Assembly: GCF_030150285.1 (NCBI RefSeq)
Contig: NZ_JASLGE010000014.1
Coordinates: forward strand, 1 to 64,000
Direction of reading: 5' to 3'
DNA length: 64,000 nucleotides
Source of the DNA: Pseudomonas sp.
Lineage (GTDB): Bacteria > Pseudomonadota > Gammaproteobacteria > Pseudomonadales > Pseudomonadaceae
The notes beneath the pieces were generated by a model. It was not told where the DNA came from. It ran no database searches and saw only the letters and a list, made by a program, of their open reading frames with translations. Positions within the stretch are counted from its first letter, which is position 1. The number at the start of each line of letters is the position of its first letter. Shown piece after piece: positions 53,474 to 61,550 of this stretch. A program made the translations under genes and the position numbers.

Positions 53474-54031
53474 TTACAGGCCTTTTACCGCATAAATGCC
53501 AGCAGCATTGCGCCAGTAACCCTTGTAATCCATACCGTAACCAAACACGTAACGGTCCACGCACGGCAGCCCCGTGTAGTGGGCTTTCAAGTCCGGGCTG
53601 GCTTTGCGGTCATGGTCCTTGTCAATCAGCACGGCGGTGTACACATTGCGTGCGCCTTCGTGCTGGCAGAAATCGACAATTGCACTCAGCGTATGGCCTT
53701 CATCGAGGATGTCATCGATGATCAGCACGTCCCGATCGATAAAGGACACTTCCGGCTTGGCTTTCCAGAACAGGTCACCGCCACTGGTCTGGTTGCGGTA
53801 GCGAGTGGCATGCAGGTAAGAAGACTCAAGCGGGAATTTCAGGTGCGTGAGCAGTTTGCCGGCAAAAATCAGGCCACCGTTCATGACGCAAAAAACCACT
53901 GGATTGGTCTCGGCCATAGCGGCCGTGATTTGCGCACCAACACGAGCAATGGCCTCTTCTACTTCAGCTTCGGTGTACAGGCAGTCAGCCTCTCGCATGA
54001 CTTGACGGATATGCTCGAGATCAGCAGACAT
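53474..54031 (-). CDS. hpt: hypoxanthine-guanine phosphoribosyltransferase
   Basis: Purine salvage enzyme. The 185-residue protein has the PRPP-binding motif VLIIDDILDEGHT (residues 102-114) and the upstream VFCVMNGGLIFAGKL loop. The ATG at 54031 (MSADLEHIRQ) fits the family; the frame is open 18 residues further upstream. It is divergent from upp across 165 bases. Confidence 0.93.
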   Translation of the reverse strand: MSADLEHIRQVMREADCLYTEAEVEEAIARVGAQITAAMAETNPVVFCVMNGGLIFAGKLLTHLKFPLESSYLHATRYRNQTSGGDLFWKAKPEVSFIDRDVLIIDDILDEGHTLSAIVDFCQHEGARNVYTAVLIDKDHDRKASPDLKAHYTGLPCVDRYVFGYGMDYKGYWRNAAGIYAVKGL

Positions 54032-54196
54032 GACGCTCTCCAGGGGGGTTGTGCAAGAAAAGCGGGCAAAGGTACGCACCCGCATGGCTCAGATCAAGCA
54101 TTTATGGACTAACGTGCAGTAATGTTCTGTAGGACATCACCCCGGATTAGATTAATCTAGGCCGCTTTTTTTGCCTGCCCAACCGGAGCTTTTACT

Positions 54197-54835
54197 ATGC
54201 CCATCCGTGAGATCCGCCACCCGCTGATCCGTCACAAGCTCGGCCTGATGCGCCGCGCAGACATTAGCACGAAGAACTTCCGCGAACTCGCTCAGGAAGT
54301 CGGCGCGTTACTGACCTATGAAGCCACCAAAGACCTGACCCTTGAAACCTACGAAATAGCAGGCTGGTGCGGTACCGTTCAGGTCGAAAAAATCGCCGGT
54401 AAGAAAATTACCGTCGTACCGATTCTGCGTGCTGGCATCGGTATGCTCGAAGGCGTTCTGAGCCTGATCCCGGGCGCGAAAGTGAGCGCTGTCGGGGTTG
54501 CCCGCAACGAAGAAACCTTGCAGGCCCATACCTACCTGGAAAAACTGGTCCCGGAAATCAATGAGCGTCTGGCGATGATCATTGACCCGATGCTTGCCAC
54601 GGGTTCGTCGATGGTCGCCACCATTGACCTGCTGAAAAAAGCGGGCTGCAAAGAAATTCGCGCCATGGTGTTGGTCGCCGCACCCGAAGGCATTGCCGCC
54701 GTTGAGGCCGCTCACCCGGACGTGACCATCTACACAGCCTCGATTGATGAACGTCTGAACGAACATGGCTACATCATCCCGGGCCTGGGCGATGCCGGCG
54801 ACAAGATCTTCGGCACCAAGCAAAAGGACGCCTGA
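54197..54835 (+). CDS. upp: uracil phosphoribosyltransferase
   Basis: Converts uracil and PRPP to UMP. The 212-residue product has the family start REIRHPLIRHKLGLMR, and the PRPP motif DPMLATGSS (residues 130-138). uraA follows after one base, giving a uracil import-and-salvage pair. A 12-base palindrome (TAGATTAATCTA, 54148-54159) and a T tract lie in the leader. Confidence 0.96.
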   Translation: MPIREIRHPLIRHKLGLMRRADISTKNFRELAQEVGALLTYEATKDLTLETYEIAGWCGTVQVEKIAGKKITVVPILRAGIGMLEGVLSLIPGAKVSAVGVARNEETLQAHTYLEKLVPEINERLAMIIDPMLATGSSMVATIDLLKKAGCKEIRAMVLVAAPEGIAAVEAAHPDVTIYTASIDERLNEHGYIIPGLGDAGDKIFGTKQKDA

Positions 54836-54836
54836 C

Positions 54837-56111
54837 ATGCAGGACGAGTTCAACGACCCGCTCTGGCGTCAGATCCTTTCTGGCGCGCAGATGCTCTTCG
54901 TGGCCTTCGGCGCGTTGGTGTTGATGCCTCTGATTACCGGCCTCGACCCTAACGTCGCCTTGTTCACGGCGGGTCTCGGGACTCTGCTGTTCCAGATCGT
55001 GACCCGGCGCCAGGTGCCGGTCTTTCTGGCATCGAGCTTTGCCTTTATCACGCCGATCATTCTTGCCAAGGATCAGTTCGGCCTGGCGGCAACGATGGGT
55101 GGCGTCATGGCGGCCGGGTTTGTGTACACCTTTCTCGGCTTCGCCGTGAAGATCAAAGGCACCGGTTTTATTGACCGCCTTTTACCCCCCGTGGTGATTG
55201 GCCCGGTGATTATCTCGATTGGCCTGGCGATGGCACCGATTGCCGCGCATATGGCAATGGGCCGCGCTGAAGATGGCACCGAACTGGTTCATTACCAGAC
55301 GGCCATGATGATCTCGATGCCAGCCCTGCTGACCACCTTGATCGTCGCCGTGTTCGGCAAAGGCATTTTCCGCCTGGTACCGATCATTGCGGGCGTGCTG
55401 GTAGGTTTCGCGATGGCATTTTACTTTGGGGTGGTCGACACAGCCAAAATCGCGGCAGCCCCTTGGTTCGCACTGCCACACTTCACTGCGCCCGAGTTCA
55501 ACTGGCAGGCGATTCTGTTTATTGTCCCCGTGGCGCTGGCACCGGCCATTGAACACATCGGTGGCGTGATTGCCGTGGGCAGTGTGACCGGTCGCGATTA
55601 CCTGAAAAAACCCGGGTTACACCGCACGCTGGTCGGTGACGGCCTTGCCACCACCGCCGCCGGGATGCTCGGTGGCCCACCCAATACCACCTACGCTGAA
55701 GTGACTGGCGCGGTGATGCTGACCAAAAACTACAACCCGAAAATCATGACCTGGGCAGCGATCTTCGCGATCAGCCTGGCATTTGTCGGCAAGTTTGGTG
55801 CATTGCTGCAAAGCATTCCGGTACCGGTGATGGGCGGGATTTTGTGCCTGCTGTTCGGTTCAATTGCAGCGGTCGGGATGAACACCCTGATACGCCATCA
55901 AGTCGACCTGAGCGAAGCCCGCAACCTGGTGATCGTATCCGTAACGCTGGTCTTCGGTATCGGCGGCGTGCTGATCGGCACAGGCATGGGCCCGGAAGAC
56001 TTCGGCCTCAAAGGCATCGCACTGTGCGCTATTGTGGCGATTGCACTGAACTTGATCTTGCCGGGCAATGACGGCTGGAAAAACAAGAAAGGTGATGAGC
56101 CGATTATCTAA
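54837..56111 (+). CDS. uraA: uracil:proton symporter UraA
   Basis: Nucleobase-cation symporter-2 family permease of 424 residues with about 14 hydrophobic segments. Family regions are LMPLITGLDP, PVFLASSFAFITPI, the substrate-site PVALAPAIEHIGGVIAVG and the TTAAGMLGGPPNTTYAEVTG motif. The ATG at 54837 begins one base after the upp stop, so both are co-transcribed. Confidence 0.95.
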   Translation: MQDEFNDPLWRQILSGAQMLFVAFGALVLMPLITGLDPNVALFTAGLGTLLFQIVTRRQVPVFLASSFAFITPIILAKDQFGLAATMGGVMAAGFVYTFLGFAVKIKGTGFIDRLLPPVVIGPVIISIGLAMAPIAAHMAMGRAEDGTELVHYQTAMMISMPALLTTLIVAVFGKGIFRLVPIIAGVLVGFAMAFYFGVVDTAKIAAAPWFALPHFTAPEFNWQAILFIVPVALAPAIEHIGGVIAVGSVTGRDYLKKPGLHRTLVGDGLATTAAGMLGGPPNTTYAEVTGAVMLTKNYNPKIMTWAAIFAISLAFVGKFGALLQSIPVPVMGGILCLLFGSIAAVGMNTLIRHQVDLSEARNLVIVSVTLVFGIGGVLIGTGMGPEDFGLKGIALCAIVAIALNLILPGNDGWKNKKGDEPII

Positions 56112-56129
56112 ATCGACCTGATCCTGCCT

Positions 56130-56200
56130 CTGTAGGAGCAGCCGGTCGACACTTGATTGCTCGTGATCTTTAAAAAATCGCGAGCAAGCTCGCTCCTACG
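56130..56200. repeat. REP copy pair after uraA
   Basis: A degraded copy (TGTAGGAGCAGCC with TTGCTCGTGATC) is followed head-to-head by a complete one (AATCGCGAGCAAGCTCGC). It lies between convergent uraA and hemH. Confidence 0.75.
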
Positions 56201-56293
56201 CGCGCTTGATCTAAGGGCCCCTTAAATCACGCTGGGGTCACACAGGTTTTGCGCAGTGGCCAGGCCGATCGCGGCGGGCCCACGAAGCAAGGT

Positions 56294-56353
56294 CTGTAGG
56301 AACGAGCTTGCTCGTGATCTTTTGATCTTTAAAAGACCGCGAGCAATCGAGCG
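56294..56353. repeat. REP copy pair before the hemH end
   Basis: A complete REP (GGAACGAGCTTGCTCGTGATC) is followed by a partial inverted copy (GACCGCGAGCAATCGAGCG), 15 bases from the hemH stop. Confidence 0.75.
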
Positions 56354-56367
56354 TCAACCGGCGGCTG

Positions 56368-57393
56368 TTACAACGCCAACGGTGCCCTTTCACAAATCGT
56401 ATTCAACGCCGCCGCCCACTCCGGGTTGTCGTTGAGACACGGCACCAGCACCAGCTCCTCGCCTCCCGCCTCAATAAACTGCTCGCGCCCGCGATCACCG
56501 ATCTCTTCCAGCGTTTCGATGCAATCGGCGACAAACGCCGGGCACATCACCAGAATTTTCTTTACACCCTCCTTGGCTAACGCATCCAGACGCGCCTCGG
56601 CGTAGGGTTCGATCCATTTCGCGCGACCCAGTCGGGACTGGAAGGCCACCGACCACTTCCCGTCAGGCAACCCCATACGCTGCGCAAACGCTTCGGCCGT
56701 ACGCAGGCATTGCGCTCTGTAACACGTGGCCAGTACTTGAGGCGTAGCGTTCTGACAGCAGTCAGCATTCTTAAAGCAGTGATTCCCGGTCGGGTCGAGC
56801 TTATGCAAGTGGCGCTCGGGCAAACCGTGAAAGCTGAGCAACAGGTGATCGTAATCCTGCTCAAGGTGCGGCCTGGCGCTCTGTACCAAGGCTTCGAGGT
56901 ATTCGGGTTGATCGTAAAACGGCTGAACGATCGAGAACTGAATGGGCAGTTTTTTAGCCTTGACCACACGCTTGGCTTCTTCAATGACCGTGGTCACGGT
57001 GCTGTCCGCAAACTGCGGGTACAGCGGGGCCAGGGTGACCTTTTGAATCCCTTGGGCCGCCAGGCGTGTGAGCATGGTTTCTATCGATGGCTCGCCATAG
57101 CGCATCGCCAGTTCCACAGGCCCCTGAACCCATTCCCGGGTCATCGCCTGCTGCAAACGGCGGCTCAGCACCACCAGCGGCGAGCCGTCCTCCCACCAGA
57201 TCGAGGCATACGCATGGGCTGACTGTTCCGGGCGCTTGACCAAAATCAATGACACCAACAGACGCCGAACGGGCCACGGCAGGTCAATAACGTACGGGTC
57301 CATTAAAAACTGGTTCAAGTAGCTGCGAACATCCGCTACCGAGGTAGACGCCGGTGAACCCAGGTTAACCAGCAACAACGCGTGGTCGGTCAT
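56368..57393 (-). CDS. hemH: ferrochelatase
   Basis: Inserts ferrous iron into protoporphyrin IX, the last step of haem synthesis. The 341-residue product begins DHALLLVNLGSPAS, with the catalytic-site LSFHGLPERH motif and the later QSRLGRAKWIEPY and CPAFVADCIETLEEI segments. The ATG at 57393 gives the family start; the frame is open 98 residues further upstream over the next gene. The neighbour upstream begins 14 bases away on the same strand. Confidence 0.95.
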   Translation of the reverse strand: MTDHALLLVNLGSPASTSVADVRSYLNQFLMDPYVIDLPWPVRRLLVSLILVKRPEQSAHAYASIWWEDGSPLVVLSRRLQQAMTREWVQGPVELAMRYGEPSIETMLTRLAAQGIQKVTLAPLYPQFADSTVTTVIEEAKRVVKAKKLPIQFSIVQPFYDQPEYLEALVQSARPHLEQDYDHLLLSFHGLPERHLHKLDPTGNHCFKNADCCQNATPQVLATCYRAQCLRTAEAFAQRMGLPDGKWSVAFQSRLGRAKWIEPYAEARLDALAKEGVKKILVMCPAFVADCIETLEEIGDRGREQFIEAGGEELVLVPCLNDNPEWAAALNTICERAPLAL

Positions 57394-57406
57394 GCAACAT
57401 CCTATT

Positions 57407-58309
57407 TCAGAGGCGTGTGGAAAGATCGTTGAGCGCCGCACGCAAATCAGTGAACTGAAAAGTGAAACCGGCAGCCAGCAGCCTCGCAGGCATCGCCCGC
57501 TGGCCACCCAGTAAAAGCTGTGACATTTCACCCAGGCCGGCGCGCAAAGCAAACGCCGGCAAGGGCATAAACGCAGGACGGTGCAGCACACGCCCCAATG
57601 TTTTAGCAAACTCGGCATTGCGCACCGGCTGGGGCGCGCACGCATTATAAGGACCCGTTGCAGCATTCTCATGCATAAGAAAATCAATCAGAGCAATGTG
57701 GTCATGGATGTGAATCCACGGCATCCATTGCCGACCATTCCCGATTGGCCCGCCCAATGCCAGCTTAAAGGGCAGCAACAACCGCGACAAAAAGCCGCCC
57801 TCAGACGCCAACACCAGCCCCGTGCGAATCAGCACCACGCGAATTCCCACCCCTTGGGCACGCTGCGCCGCCTCTTCCCACGCGATGCACAAGTGGCTGG
57901 CGAAATCGTCATTCACCGGCGGTGAATCTTCTGTGAGCTCACGCTCACCCCCATCGCCATACCAGCCGACAGCCGAGCCTGAAATCAGCACTGACGGTTT
58001 TTGCTCACGGCTTTCAAGCCAGGCCACCAGTGTTTCTGTCAGCGTAATCCGGCTACTCCACAGCAATAATTTGCGCTTACGCGTCCAGGGCCGGTCCGCA
58101 ATAGGTGCGCCGGCCAGGTTGATGACAGCATCGACCGGCTCCTCGCCCAACGCTTCAAGCGTACCGATACCCCTGACCCCCACACCGCACACGTCAGCAA
58201 CTCGTTCAGGACTGCGGCTCCACACACTCAGGCGGTGACCTTGTGCCAGCCAGTGACGGCAGAGTTGGCGGCCAATTAAACCGGTGCCGCCGGTCAGCAA
58301 TATGTGCAT
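57407..58309 (-). CDS. TIGR01777-family epimerase-like SDR
   Basis: Extended short-chain dehydrogenase of the YfcH/SULA type. The NAD(P) motif GGTGLIG is at residues 7-13, and the C-terminal DUF1731 region includes PAFMPLPAFALRAGLGEMSQLLLGGQRAMPARLL. The substrate is unknown. The 300-residue length is normal. It probably forms an operon with hemH downstream and is divergent from the flavoprotein gene, whose upstream region carries a LitR-type operator. Confidence 0.9.
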   Translation of the reverse strand: MHILLTGGTGLIGRQLCRHWLAQGHRLSVWSRSPERVADVCGVGVRGIGTLEALGEEPVDAVINLAGAPIADRPWTRKRKLLLWSSRITLTETLVAWLESREQKPSVLISGSAVGWYGDGGERELTEDSPPVNDDFASHLCIAWEEAAQRAQGVGIRVVLIRTGLVLASEGGFLSRLLLPFKLALGGPIGNGRQWMPWIHIHDHIALIDFLMHENAATGPYNACAPQPVRNAEFAKTLGRVLHRPAFMPLPAFALRAGLGEMSQLLLGGQRAMPARLLAAGFTFQFTDLRAALNDLSTRL

Positions 58310-58434
58310 GAGTGGGTCCTCGCTGGGAGTGTTATCGGTGGCCCTGGTCTATTTTTAACGAACGACTCAGTTTAATTGAGCCGTCGAGCATCTGAAGAAT
58401 AGGCCAGACCGAGCCCCCTTGGCGCACTAAAACT

Positions 58435-58458
58435 TATACTAAAAAAAAACTTTGTACA
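58435..58458 (+). promoter_or_regulatory. LitR-type operator (one mismatch) before the flavoprotein gene
   Basis: TATACT, exactly 12 bases (mostly A), then TGTACA. This fits the published class II LitR pattern T(G/A)TACA-N12-TGTA(C/T)A with one mismatch in the left half site. It lies 45 bases before the start of the flavoprotein gene and is not seen elsewhere in the nearby gaps except before the DUF523 gene. Confidence 0.6.
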
Positions 58459-58502
58459 GGAATTAGCTACGACGTAGTCTGTGCAAAAACGTTGAGGCCA
58501 TT

Positions 58503-59489
58503 ATGACAGTACCTATCGCGATCATCGGAGCCGGCATCGCCGGGCTTTCAGCCGCCCGAGCACTCAATTTGGCCGGGTATTCGGTAAAACTGTTTGACAA
58601 GAGCCGTGGCAGCGGCGGGCGCATGTCCAGCAAGCGCAGCGAAGCCGGCGCACTGGATTTGGGCGCGCAGTACTTTACGGCCCGCGACCGGCACTTTGTT
58701 GAAGAGGTCAAGCGATGGCAGGTCAACGGCTGGGTCGCTGAATGGGAGCCTCACCTCTACAACCACAAGGACGGGCATTTGACGCCTTCGCCGGACGAGC
58801 AGACCCGCTGGGTCGGCACCCCCCGCATGAGTTCAATTACCCGCGGCTTATTGGAACAACCCACGGCCGAGTTTTCGTGCCGGATCACTGACCTGATACA
58901 GGGTAAAAATCACTGGTTCCTGCAAGACACCGAAGGCAAGGATCACGGCCCCTTCAGCCATGTCATTGTCGCCACCCCCGCCCCTCAGGCAGTCCCTCTG
59001 CTGGCCAGCGCACCGAAACTGGCAAGCGCTGCCGCCAGCGTCAAAATGGAACCGACCTGGGCCGTCGCACTGGCCTTTGAAGCGGCCCTCAAGACCCCGA
59101 TGGAGGGCTGCTTTGTACAAGACAGTCCATTGGACTGGCTAGCCCGTAATCGCAGCAAACCGGGGCGTGACACCTCACCCGACACCTGGGTGCTGCATGC
59201 CACCAGCACCTGGAGCAAACAAAACCTCGACTTGCCCAAACACGCCGTGATCGAGCAACTGCATGGCGCATTCGCCGAACTGATGCACTTCCCTACCCCC
59301 GCGCCGATTTTCAGCCTCGCACACCGCTGGCTTTACGCCCGCCCGGCCAGCGCCCACGACTGGGGAGCCTTGGCCGATGCCGATCTGGGGCTGTACGCGT
59401 GCGGTGACTGGTGCATGTCCGGTCGCGTCGAAGGCGCATGGCTGAGCGGTCAAGAAGCCGCCCGCCGGCTGATCGAACACCTTTCGTGA
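58503..59489 (+). CDS. FAD-dependent amine-oxidase-like flavoprotein
   Basis: The 328-residue protein is a renalase/NAD(P)-binding amine-oxidase-like flavoprotein. The dinucleotide motif GAGIAG is at residues 9-14, followed by the acidic strand end KLFDKSRGSGGRMSSKR, and the C terminus has the FAD-closing LGLYACGDWCMSGRVEGAWLSGQEAA. The substrate is unknown. GAGG precedes the ATG by about seven bases. The preceding LitR-type operator and its position beside the DUF523-regulator-photolyase cluster suggest light control. Confidence 0.88.
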   Translation: MTVPIAIIGAGIAGLSAARALNLAGYSVKLFDKSRGSGGRMSSKRSEAGALDLGAQYFTARDRHFVEEVKRWQVNGWVAEWEPHLYNHKDGHLTPSPDEQTRWVGTPRMSSITRGLLEQPTAEFSCRITDLIQGKNHWFLQDTEGKDHGPFSHVIVATPAPQAVPLLASAPKLASAAASVKMEPTWAVALAFEAALKTPMEGCFVQDSPLDWLARNRSKPGRDTSPDTWVLHATSTWSKQNLDLPKHAVIEQLHGAFAELMHFPTPAPIFSLAHRWLYARPASAHDWGALADADLGLYACGDWCMSGRVEGAWLSGQEAARRLIEHLS

Positions 59490-59532
59490 CCTGCCATGCC
59501 AAAGTGAACCGAGAAGCCGCTCACCGATTACT

Positions 59533-59556
59533 TGTACAAGATATTTGACTTGTACA
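59533..59556 (+). promoter_or_regulatory. LitR-type operator 1 (perfect)
   Basis: TGTACA-N12-TGTACA; both half sites are intact and extended to CTTGTACAAG palindromes. It overlaps the -35 element TTGACT (59545-59550), so binding here should block transcription. Confidence 0.8.
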
Positions 59557-59572
59557 AGTACAGGCTTATGAT
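59545..59572 (+). promoter_or_regulatory. sigma70-type promoter of the DUF523-litR-phrB cluster
   Basis: TTGACT (59545-59550), a 16-base spacer, and TATGAT (59567-59572). It lies inside and just downstream of operator 1 and upstream of operator 2, giving a transcription start expected near 59580. Confidence 0.65.
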
Positions 59573-59582
59573 GAACCCACGT

Positions 59583-59606
59583 TGTACATCAAACAAAAGA
59601 TGTACA
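59583..59606 (+). promoter_or_regulatory. LitR-type operator 2 (perfect)
   Basis: A second TGTACA-N12-TGTACA, 26 bases downstream of operator 1, covering the predicted transcription start and leader of the same promoter. Together they bracket the promoter, 22 bases before the start codon. Confidence 0.8.
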
Positions 59607-59628
59607 AGTTTATTGGGAGGTTCATCTT

Positions 59629-60597
59629 ATGGCCTGCAACGCCTCAGTACACCACAAACCTAAAATCGCCATCAGCGCTTGCCTGATGGGCGCAGAAGTC
59701 CGTTTCAACGGTGGGCATAAAGAGTCGCGTTTGTGCAGCCAGGCCCTGAGTGAATATTTCGAGTTTGTACCGCTGTGCCCGGAAGTTGCTATCGGCCTAG
59801 GCATTCCTCGCCAGCCCATCCGATTAGTCGGCGACCCTGCCCACCCCCAAGCCGTGGGCAGTGTCGACAGCTCGCTGAATGTCAGCCAACCCCTGCAGGC
59901 TTACGGGGTAGAAATGGCGGCTGAGCACACTGACATTTGCGGCTACATCTTTATGCAAAAATCTCCGTCTTGCGGCCTTGAGCGGGTCAAGGTGTATCAG
60001 GACGGTGGCCGTCCGGCCGAACTGAGCGGGCGCGGGATTTATGCTCAAGCATTCTGCGCGGCACACCCTGACCTGCCGGTAGAAGAGGATGGACGACTGA
60101 ATGACCCAGTACTGCGCGAGAACTTTTTGACTCGGGTTTACGCCTACAGCGCTTGGCAAGCCTTGCTCAAGGAAGGAGTCAGTCGCCGCTCAATCACAGA
60201 ATTTCACGCCCGCTACAAGTATCAATTGATGGCCCATAGTCCAGCCCACTACAAATCGCTGGGGCACCTGCTGGGTAATCTGGGAAAAACCGACCCGACC
60301 CACATCGCCCCGCACTACTTCAGTGAACTGATGAAAGCGCTGAAAAAATGCGCGACACGCCGCACCCACAGCAATGTGCTGCAGCATTTAAGCGGCTACC
60401 TGAAACAAGCCATCGACACCGACGATAAACAGGAAATGCAGCAGTTGATTGGCCAGTACCAAAACGGCATTGTGCCGCTCGTAGTACCGATGACACTGCT
60501 TAAGCATCATTTCCGCCTACACCCCAACCCTTACATTGCGCGCCAGGTTTACCTGCAGCCGCATCCGGAAAAACTCAGCCTGCGTAACGCGATCTGA
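59629..60597 (+). CDS. DUF523/DUF1722 (YbgA-like) protein
   Basis: Two-domain protein of 322 residues. The N-terminal DUF523 part (about 1-145) has conserved cysteines C18 (ISACLMG), C50 (PLCPEVAIGLG) and C115 (SPSCGLERV), suggestive of a metal or iron-sulfur site. The C-terminal DUF1722/YbgA part (about 190-310) has the KYQLMAHSPAHYKSLGHLLG motif. The biochemical function is unknown, but the family is repeatedly linked to photolyase and LitR genes. GGAGG precedes the ATG by eight bases. It is the first gene after the two-operator promoter. Confidence 0.9.
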   Translation: MACNASVHHKPKIAISACLMGAEVRFNGGHKESRLCSQALSEYFEFVPLCPEVAIGLGIPRQPIRLVGDPAHPQAVGSVDSSLNVSQPLQAYGVEMAAEHTDICGYIFMQKSPSCGLERVKVYQDGGRPAELSGRGIYAQAFCAAHPDLPVEEDGRLNDPVLRENFLTRVYAYSAWQALLKEGVSRRSITEFHARYKYQLMAHSPAHYKSLGHLLGNLGKTDPTHIAPHYFSELMKALKKCATRRTHSNVLQHLSGYLKQAIDTDDKQEMQQLIGQYQNGIVPLVVPMTLLKHHFRLHPNPYIARQVYLQPHPEKLSLRNAI

Positions 60598-60617
60598 ACC
60601 TGAGTAAAGAGCTTTAA

Positions 60618-61535
60618 ATGACAAGTACTCCAGACCCGGACTACAACCAAGCACTGGCCCAAGGCTGGCTGCCCATTCGTGACGTCGCCCGTATCACAGG
60701 GGTCAACGCTGTGACACTGCGAGCCTGGGAGCGGCGCTATGGCCTGATCGTGCCTCACCGTACCGCCAAAGGTCACCGTCTGTTCTCGGAAGAACATGTA
60801 CAGCGCATCCAGCAGATTCTGACCTGGCTCAATCGAGGCGTTTCGGTTAGCCAGATCAAGCCACTGCTCGACACCGCCGACACCACGCCGGAACCCGCAG
60901 GTAACGACTGGCAAACATGGCGTCATACCCTAAAGCAGGCGATCAGTGAGTTAAACGAGCGCCGGCTGGATGACAGTTTCAATCAGATCATGTCGCTTTA
61001 CCCCACCCGCACCCTATGCGAACACCTGCTGATCCCGCTCTTGAATGAGTTGGAGCAACGCTGGCAAGGCCAATTTGGAGCCCAACTGGAGCGTGTGTTT
61101 TTTAACTCCTGGTTGCGCAGCAAGTTGGGCGCGCGCATTTACCACAACAATCGTTCACTCAGCGGTGCGCCGATCCTGTTGATCAATCACAGCGACCAGC
61201 CTTTCGAGGCGCACCTGTGGCTCACCGCCCTGTTAGTGAGCAGCAGCCACTGCCCGATTGAAGTGTTCGATGCGCCGCTGCCTAACGGTGAACTGGCCCT
61301 GGCTATCGAACGGCTCAAGGCACGTGCCGTGGTGCTCTATTCAAGCAAACCCATGAACCTGCACCTGTTCCCAAAACTGCTGGGGGGCATTGAATGCCCC
61401 ATCGTGATTGCAGGCCCCGCCGTACAGATCCACCAAGCCGAACTGTCCGCCAGCGCATCGGCACTGCCCGGCTTGTTGCTTGCCCATGACCCGCTCCAGG
61501 CCCATCAACATCTCAGCCAGCTCAGGCTTTTCTAG
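60618..61535 (+). CDS. MerR-family LitR/PplR-like light-response regulator
   Basis: The 305-residue protein has an N-terminal MerR winged helix (WLPIRDVARITGVNAVTLRAWERRYGLI, residues 17-44, then KGHRLFSEEH) and a C-terminal region aligned with the cobalamin-binding domain of CarH/LitR. The CarH ligand motif (E/D-x-H-x-x-G) is replaced by DQPFEA at residues 193-198, so the lower-axial histidine is a proline and B12 binding is not expected. This is the hallmark of class II LitR such as the P. putida PplR proteins, which rely on a LOV partner for light sensing. Cotranscribed with the DUF523 gene (20-base gap) and phrB (15-base gap); likely represses its own operon through the TGTACA sites. Confidence 0.88.
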   Translation: MTSTPDPDYNQALAQGWLPIRDVARITGVNAVTLRAWERRYGLIVPHRTAKGHRLFSEEHVQRIQQILTWLNRGVSVSQIKPLLDTADTTPEPAGNDWQTWRHTLKQAISELNERRLDDSFNQIMSLYPTRTLCEHLLIPLLNELEQRWQGQFGAQLERVFFNSWLRSKLGARIYHNNRSLSGAPILLINHSDQPFEAHLWLTALLVSSSHCPIEVFDAPLPNGELALAIERLKARAVVLYSSKPMNLHLFPKLLGGIECPIVIAGPAVQIHQAELSASASALPGLLLAHDPLQAHQHLSQLRLF

Positions 61536-61550
61536 CCCCAAGGAACTGAT

